Shown here: piece by piece, positions 56,360 through 64,000 of the stretch
Layout of the letters: every line of letters starts with the position of its first letter
Position numbering within the stretch: the first letter of the stretch is position 1
Assembly (NCBI GenBank): GCA_020152595.1
Contig: JAIGNY010000879.1
Coordinates: forward strand, 549,001 to 613,000
Origin: Chiridota heheva
Taxonomy: Eukaryota > Echinodermata > Holothuroidea > Apodida > Chiridotidae
Direction of reading: 5' to 3'
DNA: 64,000 bases
The notes under the pieces: generated by a model
Told to the model about the DNA's origin: nothing
Seen by the model: only the letters and a program-made list of their open reading frames with translations
The model's database searches: none
Position numbers and translations under genes: made by a program

Positions 56360-57480
56360 ACTTAAAATAATTGGAGGTCAACAGGTCAAAGGTCATGTGT
56401 CAAAAGTCAAATAAGTACTTTTTATGCAAAACTTTATGTCATTCTAAACTCAAAAAGTACAAGACCTATACCAGTCCGATGTTGTACCATGATACCTTGG
56501 TAAATGAATTTGTGTCCCGTAGACTCTGGGGTCAAGGTCAAAGAGCTATTGACCACTTTTCACTATTTCCCCCTATAGTTATGGAATGGTAACTGTGACG
56601 TGAGCATGAATGGTGTCATACAGTAGGGTACGATAAATGTGAAAAATTTCATCAGTTATTTTAGTGATTATGGTCAAAAGTCAGAGGTCAAATATCTTAT
56701 ATTGGGAGTGATTTTGTACTAATTTGTACATTTTTGCAGCATTTTAAATTAAAAAAGTATACAGCCAATACCAACCCTATGTTGAACCATGACACCTTGG
56801 TACATGAGTTTGTGACCCGTAGATTCTGAGGTTAAAAAGTCAAAGAGCTATTGACCTTTTTTTCCAGCATTTTAAATTCAAAAAGTATACGACCTATACC
56901 AATCCTATGTTTGAATCATGATACTGTGGTACATGTACATAACCTTGTGTCCTGTAAACTCTGGGGTCAAAAGTTCAAAGGTTACAGAGCTAGTGACCCT
57001 TTAACCCATTTCCCCCCATAGTTTTGGAATGTTAAGAGTGATCTGAGCGTGGGTGGTGTCATACAGTAGGCTAAGATAAATTCCAATTTTTTTTAAATGT
57101 TGTTTGGTAATTAGGGTCAAAGGTGAAAGATGAGATTTAAGGGGGTAATTTTGTGGTAATTTGTACAATTTAATACCACTTTAAACTCCAAAAAGGGCAA
57201 GATCTGTACCAACCCTACGTTGTACCATGCCACCTTGGTACATGAACTTGTGTCCAGCAAATCTTCGGTCAAGTGGTCAAATACCACAGAACTAGTGACC
57301 GCTTTAAGTCATTTCTTTCATATTTTTGGAATAGAAATTAATGAAATTTTAAGTCTAAAAGTGGCAAAGACCTATACCAACATTATATTGTACCATGATA
57401 CCTTGGCACATGAACTTGTCCCATAGACTGGGGTCACAAGGTCCAAAGTCACAGAGCTATAGTGACCCTGTTAGCTATTT
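56360..57480. repeat. Degenerate tandem repeat (GGTCAAAGGTCA type)
   Basis: Phrases recur at irregular 130-310-bp spacing: AAAAAGTA-A-GACCTATACCAA (56450, 56750, 56880, 57190, 57355), TTGTACCATGATACCTTGGT with ACATGAA-TTGTG, and GTCAAAGAGCTA-TGACC. At least five diverged copies are present. Short plus-strand ORFs here come from the repeat. Confidence 0.8.
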
Positions 57481-58065
57481 TCCCCACTATGCTGTAAGGT
57501 GATAAGATCAGCAACTCTATGGATTGCTTTCTTGTTTTAAAGAGAACACATCTGAACCTGACATCAAAAAATTCTCAATCTATAAGTATATTCTAGTTTA
57601 CTTTGTAACAAGTTATATGCAATCAACATTACTCAATCAATTAACCTCCATGTACATGTTAACAAACAAAGTGATTCTCCACTGTGTATGTAACACATGT
57701 TTACAGTATATATTGTGCATTAGACTGTACAAGAATGGGATGAAGTCATGGTTATTGATTACAGTAGATTAAAACTACCATATGAAGTGAGTCTACTATA
57801 TGCAAGGTGTGAAATGGACTGCAGAGAAAACCACCACACAAAGGATTTTGTAGAGACCAATTAATAGAGGACATGCTGAGAATGTAATCAACTATGGGCA
57901 GTCTAGACCTACAGCAAACAAAAAGATCTTTTAATAGACTGCTGATTTTCTAGTTTTCTATTTTTTGTTCTAATGGGCGGTGATTGTACAGCACATTATG
58001 TGCTAATTGTATGCTGTTACATGTACAGTAAGCAGATATGTACATTTTTGTAGTGTGACTGTAAA
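57481..58065. other. Non-coding stretch
   Basis: Nothing was recognised. The short ORF 57524-57772 has no family signature. Confidence 0.5.
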
Positions 58066-58390
58066 ATGAAGACTGAAGACCCAAGACCTGTAAAACGAAG
58101 ACCTGTAAACCAAAGACCTGTAAAACGAAGACCTGTAAAACGAAGATACTTAAAACTAAGACTTGTAAAACGAAGACCTGTAAAACGAAGACCTGTAAAA
58201 CGAAGATACTTAAAACTAAGACTTGTAAAACGAAGACCTGTAAAACGAAGACCTGTAAAACGAAGACCTGTAAAACGAAGACATATAAAACGAAGACCTG
58301 TAAAACAAAGACCTGAAGAAAAAAAACTGAAAAAAAAAGACCTGAAAAAAAAGACCTGTAAAACAAAGACCTGTAAAACGAAGACCTATT
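58066..58390. repeat. 15-bp minisatellite
   Basis: About 21 copies of CCTGTAAAACGAAGA, with a 60-bp block containing TACTTAAAACTAAGACTTG repeated once (58140 and 58200). It encodes Arg-Pro-Val-Lys-Arg repeats on plus and hydrophobic VFVLQ repeats on minus. The last part degrades into A-runs. Confidence 0.95.
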
Positions 58391-59140
58391 CTGCTGTATA
58401 AAACCCCACTGCAGCATAAAGACAAGTGAGGGAGGGAGCAGGGTGCAGCATCAGGATATTCATGCTGGGGCAAAGAGAGGGTCAGTTAAGTCTCATGGGG
58501 GAAAGACATATAAATTGGACAAAATATGCATGTCACTTTTCAAAATTTTCTGGGGTGGGGGCAAAGTGATCTGATGGAAGGGGTACTATATTACTATTAG
58601 AGGAGATCCAGACATAAAGGACAATTTTTTATGAGCCAACATCACCATTAAATCTTATCAGAACAAAAGAAGGTAAAGTTGAGTTTTGAGTCATTTATTG
58701 ACTGTATTTGCTGTATCCTTCACTAAATCTTGGGAATTATGAATAATGTAGATCCGATTTTTAATACTCGCTTCATTAAAAAATTACTTTCAGTATCTAT
58801 TAGAAATAATTATGGTTGATTTGAACATTCACATCAACAGCTATATATATATATATATATATGAAGAATTATTTACTATGTATGTATGTATATATAGTAG
58901 AGAGGGATTTCCTAGGAGTTTAGGACTGAGCTTAGGACGCCCCTGGGTGCATAACGACGCGAAGTGTTCCCCATCAATAACTACATTACGAGGATATAAA
59001 CGTTTTGCTGCTGTAAATTTGATCAGATTATACCATGAAGCCTAAGTTATAGTCATTATTTAGTGCCCATTTCAGCATACCACTTAGGATTTGACTTAAT
59101 CCTAAATTCTAAGCCACATGCGCACAAGGTGTGTTAAAAT
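58391..59140. other. Non-coding stretch with a TA microsatellite
   Basis: A TA run lies at 58843-58862. Nothing else was recognised. Confidence 0.5.
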
Positions 59141-59295
59141 AATCTAGAGACTCAAGAATATTATGCCTCACATTTCAGCCAAGAGCTCCTTTAATGAAGC
59201 GCAATAAATGAAATGGTAAACTTTAATGGGTAATTTGTTTTCTTATAAATTGGGTCAGTTCTACTCAAGGCAGAAGCAAAACTGAAAAACCATAT
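59141..59295 (+). repeat. Dispersed repeat, relative of 63880-64000
   Basis: AGAGACTCAAGAATATT, AATGAAATGGTAAA-TTTAA, TTGTTTTCTTATAAAT and AGGCAGAAGCAAAACTGAAA match AGAGAGTCAAGCATATT, AATGAAATCGTAAATTT, TTGTTTTCTGATAAAT and AGAGCAAAAGCAAAACTAAA at the right edge, in the same orientation and order. Confidence 0.8.
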
Positions 59296-59394
59296 CTTAA
59301 AAACTTTGATGTTACGGGCATATTTTTGATTCTCTTGTGATTAAAAGTGGTTGAGAACTATCTACAAGAAGTCAATTAGCTTTTGAACTTACTC

Positions 59395-59830
59395 TGATAT
59401 GAAACAAGTGAGGACTCGGAGCTTCTTAAGGGTAGGTCCACAACAAAGAACTCCAAAAGGAGAATGACAAAACGAAGAACACAAATTTCGAAAATCTCTA
59501 AAATGAAGAATGAAGAATTAAAAAAATATATTCTTATGGCCAGGAAAGAATATGTTTTGGTCAGTTCTTTACCCAACATACATTTACTTGTGTACAGTAT
59601 AACTCTTGACAATATTGGCACAGCTTGTCCTTTCACAAAATCCGTCCATTTGATGATTTGAAATCTTCAAAACGACGAACGAAGAAGAAAGTTATTTTGA
59701 ATGAATTCTGTTGATCAAAAAGACATTTTCTTTTTTTTAGAAGAAGTGCAGGGGTCTTCTTCAAAACGGAAAATGAAGAACAAAGATTTCTTTAAGTAAA
59801 TTTTGCTTCAAAAAAAAAAAAAAATTGCCA
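59395..59830 (-). repeat. Dispersed repeat family with CTTCGTTCTTC phrases, inverted copy
   Basis: The reverse complement matches 62935-63460. Shared phrases are TCAAAT-GCCAAATGGA, GGACAAGCTGTGCCAATAT, TACACAAGTAAA-GTA, AATATTCTTTCC-GGCCAT and TTCTTCGTTCTTCGTTTTGG or close forms. No coding part was seen. Confidence 0.85.
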
Positions 59831-60012
59831 GAAATGAATGTAATTTCCTGGAAAGTGATGAAATGGAGACAATTTAAAACGTTTTGATTTAAAAATGCAA
59901 TTTCCAATTCTTCACTAACCCCCTTCCCCACACACACACACATTTAGAGTAGACCCTTTCTAAGGCCCGAACAAGACACCTTGCAAGAGCAATGTAGCAT
60001 GCTACACCACTT

Positions 60013-60460
60013 TCAGGTAGCCCCAAGCAAAATTCTGAGTGTTTGAAATAGCATAATTATTCGAAATTGCATAATATGTGAATAAAAAATGCTGATCAAA
60101 ATTGGAGGATATTTAACATGTTCAGATTCCAAGTGTATAAACAGGGAGATCATGCAGCCAGGGGCGGACTGGCTCACCGATCCTGGATTGGTCTGTTGGT
60201 AAAACGGTGGAATGATTTTCCCAGTCCTTGCATACCGTACCAGCATGCCGAATCCAAATTTGAAAAAATGGCGAATTTCATGTGCCATAGGGACGAGGAG
60301 ATTTACTTGTTTCCTCCTCAGAGGCAGCGGAAGATGTTTGAATCTGGAGGGCAGGAGGGGGCACAGGATCTGAGGGGCACTTTCCAGCTGTTGTATTTTC
60401 AAAGCATGTAACACATCAATAAAGCTTTATAGGGTAACCCCCCTCCCTTCCCCCGAAATA
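60013..60460. other. Unidentified sequence with a possible hAT-type edge
   Basis: CCAGGGGCGGACTGGC at 60159 looks like the end of a hAT element, but I could not find the matching inverse end. Overlapping ORFs on both strands (60013-60414 minus, 60118-60411 plus) have no family signature. Confidence 0.35.
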
Positions 60461-61293
60461 TTTTAAAACTTTTATCGGTTCGAAAATTATGACCCATTTT
60501 CCTTTCAAGAAATTTTGTTCCAAAATTCAGTATAGAATAGAACAAATTTATATCAAAGATCAACAAAAATTTGATTTTTTTTAGATAATAACTCTTAAAA
60601 TTAGAAGGATACACTTATAGTTCATGATTAGCCAAGTGTATTGCTCATGAGTCGGAATATATTTCATGTCTAAAATAATGTGAAAACAAAGCAAATAAGG
60701 GGGTCCTCAAGTCCTTAAGGGGAATTATTATTCAGGAGACTCATTTTCTTGCTGAGAATAAATGTAACTCGATATATCAGTGGGCCTATAAATTAGTCCA
60801 GATGACCAAATTCACACCCCCAGTCTTAAGTGAGTCAATTAAATTAAAGTGGTCCTGCCATGCCTCTAAAAGTGAGATTTAAGCTGTTATAGGTTTTTCA
60901 TATCCCTAAATTCAATAATCCGTCAGGAAAGCCTGGAAATAAGTTCATTTTTATGATGAAAAAGGACGTAGAAATTTATCATTTATTGCTTGCTCTGAAG
61001 AAAAAAAGTTGAAGGAGATTTGTGACGTCATAACAGTTTGCTACTTTATTTCAGGGATTGCTGATTGTAAACAATGCATCACACACATACTAACCATGTA
61101 CAAATAGCGTCTTATTACAAAAGTTTTTCGGGCTGTTCAGATCTTAATTTATCATTTTAAGTTCAAGCTATAATAAAAATGATTTGGAAATAAATGAAGA
61201 ACATTCTCATAATGAAGGGGATGTCATTCCTTTTCAATTTCAACCGCTTGCAGACATCAGGCTTACAACACTTACACGGTTCTACAGTACTAT

Positions 61294-61619
61294 TGCACTT
61301 GTCAATTGTGTGACTCACCCCTACACCCCCGGACAAGGCGAGTCATTGCACCAAGGTGGGTGGACAAAACATGTACACTGACACACCCCCCCCCCCCCTC
61401 CAGTCACTTAGGTGACTGACATTTAATGTGCAAATGACTTACCCAAAATCACTCATCTCTGTACAAAGTTAATGGGTCTGAAGTAAATTGACTCACCCCA
61501 GTCTCTGGTGACTGACAACAATGACACACATGTGAGTCACTGTTTCTTATGTCAATGACCCACCCAATGACTCACATTGCCGAGGGTAGTAGGGGTGAGT
61601 CATACAACTTACAAGTGCA
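61294..61619. mobile_element. 326-bp inverted-repeat element with AP-1-type sites
   Basis: The left end is TGCACTTGTCAATTGTGTGA, continuing CTCACCCCTAC. The right end read on the other strand is TGCACTTGTAAGTTGTATGA, continuing CTCACCCCTAC. The arms are about 31 bp with three or four differences. The interior is built of GTGACTCACC, GGTGACTGAC and GTGAGTCA phrases. There is no ORF of interest. Confidence 0.8.
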
Positions 61620-62034
61620 TAAGCCTGCATAGTCGGCATGGAATTCTGACTGTTTTGCAAGTAATATTTTGTTAAACATAATCAAATTGAAGTGTTTGAA
61701 ACAACATCTACCTCTTTTTTTAGATCTAATGAAAATATAAAGTTTTAATAATCAATGTTCAAGTCCCTGTCGCTTGACATTTAGTCAACACACTTACGTG
61801 AACTGAATAGTTCATTCACGCAATTCCGTTTGCATTTTTGCACTTGAAATTCAAGTTTTTGAAAAAATTGTGAGAATTTTTTTCTTTTTTCTTTTAAAGT
61901 TTTGATATGCTAAAAGGGACAGCTTGGCAAATAAACACAATAATTACAATTCAGTTCTAATTTATCAATTTTTCTTCCTTCAATCATATTCCACACTATT
62001 TATAAAATAAATCATGTAAGCTTACAACTGATTA

Positions 62035-62101
62035 AGTGGCCCAGTCGGTTACGGCATTGTCTTTTGAGCGAGAGGTTATGAGTTCGAATCTCACCGAGTC
62101 T
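62035..62101 (+). mobile_element. tRNA-derived SINE head or tRNA pseudogene
   Basis: AGTGGCCCAGTCGGTTACGG resembles a D-arm with A box, and GAGTTCGAATCTC at 62080-62092 is a B box with a paired T stem (four of five pairs). The acceptor stem does not close and the anticodon stem is poor, so a working tRNA is unlikely. Similar heads start SINEs in other invertebrates. A T-rich stretch follows at once. Confidence 0.6.
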
Positions 62102-62934
62102 TATTCTATTTTTTTCTTTCTCTGTTTCTCTCATTTGTATTTTTATTACTCGCGAAACTGTACAAATTTCATATCAGAGAGAGCAATGCTGTCAAGATAC
62201 TGTTTAAATCGAACAAAACAGGGGTATAACAATCTGGCGTGAGCTGAATATGACACTGTACCCGGTAAGCCCCAAAACTTGGTTCATGTCAAGTGCACAA
62301 AACACGTCCAGAATCGCCTCGTTTTGTTGCCCTTTGCCATTGATAAACAACTTTTAGTGTGGGATTTTATGTTACTTAATCCTTCAACTACACAAAGCTG
62401 TGGGATGTTGATTAATATTTACTTGGAAAATATTCACATTTAAAAAAACAGAGGAAGATAATAATTGACACTAGTCATGAAACTTCAATGGCGTACACAC
62501 ACAAAATGTGTCAGCGATGCATCGTTTACTTACAGGAGTCCCGTAAGCGGCATCATCGCATATGAAGCCCAATTCTGATTTTTTTTTCCATCAAGGTAAT
62601 GAAAAACTCATTCTTCTTTTACTATTTTCTCGCAAACAGTGGGGTGTAGAGCAGAAAAAAATCATTTTGTTGCAAATCAAATATTCAAACTATAATATTT
62701 ATCATTAGTTCCGACCCCCATGGCAGGACCACTCTAAAGCGCCCCACGAGTGAAATTTGTGGAAATTTGCTTGTTTTTGTGTTACATTCTTCAATAAAAA
62801 GATCAATTAATAATAAGCAGATAAGGGGACTTGAACATATTTTCATATTTTAAATGAATATTTTTTTTTTAATTTATCTCTGTAAAGGCTGGGGCACCTT
62901 TTAGTCTTTACAAAGAAGGTGGGAGGTGCACATC

Positions 62935-63460
62935 AGTTTTGGACTTCTTCATTTTGGAGATTTTCGCCTCCCAAAACCAAAAAAGTCACTTCTCAATCAA
63001 TAGAATTTATTTAAAACATCTTCGTTCTTCCTTTTGGAGATTTTCGCCCCCCAAAAAGTGTCTTCTAGACCAACAGAATTTACTCAAAAAATATTTTTCC
63101 TTTGTTTTGGAGTTCTTCGTTTTAAAGAATTTTGCCCCCCCTCCAAAAAAAAAAATGACTTTTCGATCATTTTGAAGATTTCTGAAATGTTTCTTCTTCC
63201 TTTTGAAGTACTGTACTTCATTTCAGAGATTTTCAAATTGCCAAATGGAGGGCTTTTGTGGAAGGACAAGCTGTGCCAATATCGCAGGAGATACTTTACA
63301 CAAGTAAACGTAAATAAGGTCAAGGACTGAAAAAAAATATTCTTTCCCGGCCATCAGAATATATATTAAAATTCTTCGTTCTTCGTTTTGGAGTTCTTCA
63401 TTTTGCAGATTTTCAAAATCTTTATTTTTCATTTTGGAGTTCTGCCTTTTGGACATACCC
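62935..63460 (+). repeat. Dispersed repeat family with CTTCGTTCTTC phrases, forward copy
   Basis: Partner of 59395-59830 in the opposite orientation. Its left half also contains three internal copies of a TTTGGAGATTTTCGCCCCCC, AAGTG-CTTCT-GA-CAA and AGAATTTA-T-AAAA pattern at 62950, 63030 and 63110. Short ORFs in this region are products of the repeat. Confidence 0.85.
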
Positions 63461-63523
63461 ACTTCTTGAGAACATTTTGACTTTAAATGAGTAGTCTGAC
63501 GAAAAGTGAGACGTCATCTTTTT

Positions 63524-63605
63524 TTATTTGTTTGTTTGTTGCAGTTTAACGGTAATGCAACAGTCAGAGTCAAATGTGCCAAGAGGGTGTTATAAATTTA
63601 TGGTG
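63524..63605 (-). mobile_element. LINE 3'-end fragment (jockey/I-like family)
   Basis: TTTGTTTGTTTGTTGCAGTT, then CAGTCAGAGTCAAATGTGCC and AAGAGGGTG, is a diverged copy of the 3' end at 33190-33260 (GGGTCAAATTGTGCCCGAGA), in the same orientation. Confidence 0.55.
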
Positions 63606-63879
63606 CAAGAGTTAAGATGGAGATGGTTGGGAGAAGGAGAGGGGGTAGGAAGGAATAAAAGGATAAAGTTGAAAAATAAAGATATAGAAATTAAAATAAG
63701 AATAAAAAGATAAGATAAAAAATGAGGGGAGAGTGGATGGTATGTCATAAGAATTTTAAAACAATGAAGGTCTAATTTTGATACTAGTGGCATTACAAAA
63801 TTAATTATCTTAATTAATCAAATTAATTAAGAAATGATAATCGTTGATTGGAACATATTCACATTAAAGGTCACGGAAA

Positions 63880-64000
63880 GTGTGTTTAACTATTATAGAG
63901 AGTCAAGCATATTGAATGATGCACAAGTAATGAAATCGTAAATTTGAATTGTTTTCTGATAAATGAGGTCTGTTCTCCACAGAGCAAAAGCAAAACTAAA
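63880..64000 (+). repeat. Dispersed repeat, relative of 59141-59295, cut by the window edge
   Basis: See the copy at 59141. The sequence ends in GCAAAAGCAAAACTAAA at the right edge. Confidence 0.75.

Larger units (their letters stand above)
60844..62739. mobile_element. Long element bounded by short TIRs
   Basis: The left end is TTAAAGTGGTCCTGCCATG (60844-60862). The right end (62719-62739) reads CTTTAGAGTGGTCCTGCCATG on the other strand, so 15 of the last bases match exactly after the variable start. The 1.9-kb interior contains an AP-1-rich inverted-repeat element and a tRNA-like sequence. No transposase was seen. A single pair of short inverted repeats could also come from two independent insertions of a smaller repeat. 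Confidence 0.55.

Noticed and set aside
58066..58417. Basic RRPVK-repeat ORF and its hydrophobic antisense partner
   Set aside because: Translation of the 15-bp array. Both strands are open and there is no domain outside the array.
60013..60414. Overlapping ORFs of 133 (minus) and 97 (plus) codons
   Set aside because: Neither matches a family I know. A decayed transposon fragment is possible but I cannot support it.
49626..64000. Start exon of the kinesin (VKVAVRVRPF) in the right part of the window
   Set aside because: I read the minus strand for the expected codons and saw no match, so I place it outside the window. A translated search could still find a diverged form.

Overview
This window is nuclear DNA of an animal. 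It has spliced exons with GT/AG boundaries, several families of non-LTR retrotransposons, tRNA-derived SINEs, TIR/MITE elements and an unusually heavy load of minisatellites, and no compact bacterial-type genes. A marine invertebrate, perhaps an echinoderm or another non-vertebrate deuterostome, would fit the repeat types and the highly conserved kinesin. I cannot fix the species from the sequence alone.

One recognisable host gene crosses most of the window on the minus strand: a kinesin-3 of the KIF1/unc-104 type. Six consecutive motor-domain exons are visible, from 5' to 3': 49549-49625, 29291-29370, 25722-25821, 18255-18499, 16536-16725 and 10713-10778. They total 758 nt (about 252 codons), join in frame, and carry the P-loop (GQTGSGKS), the SSRSH and DLAGSE switch motifs and the NINKSLTTLG segment. 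The start-codon exon should lie beyond the right edge. The K-loop, FHA, PH and tail exons should lie beyond the left edge, because I find neither set here. The introns are about 20.2, 3.5, 7.2, 1.5 and 5.8 kb. Two exons (the P-loop exon and the 10.7 kb exon) have decayed partial copies in the neighbouring intron.

The remaining sequence is intron or flanking DNA made largely of repeats. Fourteen minisatellite blocks (periods 15, 17, 20, 22, 23, 24, 28, 31, 36, 37, 46, 60 and a GC-rich 14-15 bp array) cover about 12.8 kb, roughly 20% of the window. They create long but spurious ORFs on both strands. Transposons include a decayed CR1-like LINE (about 5955-7675, plus strand), an RNase H-bearing LINE of the jockey/I group (33190-35075, minus strand) with four or five detached 3' ends elsewhere, another CR1-like 3' fragment (50455-50770), a piggyBac-derived element that keeps a 34-aa transposase N-terminus (11822-12800), a hAT MITE with an 8-bp target duplication (17407-17587), two palindromic foldback MITEs on either side of the 29.3 kb exon, and two composite TTAA-flanked MITE units.

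The most interesting points are these: (1) a staged series of one, about four and about 80 copies of a 28-bp unit in three copies of one segment (42.97-45.98 kb), which looks like a minisatellite caught being born; (2) two TIR elements that carry a minisatellite inside, one of which also holds a decayed coding fragment (38631-40204 and 53764-54337); (3) the composite TTAA MITE pairs; (4) the duplicated kinesin pseudo-exons; and (5) a small inverted-repeat element containing five perfect AP-1-type sites.
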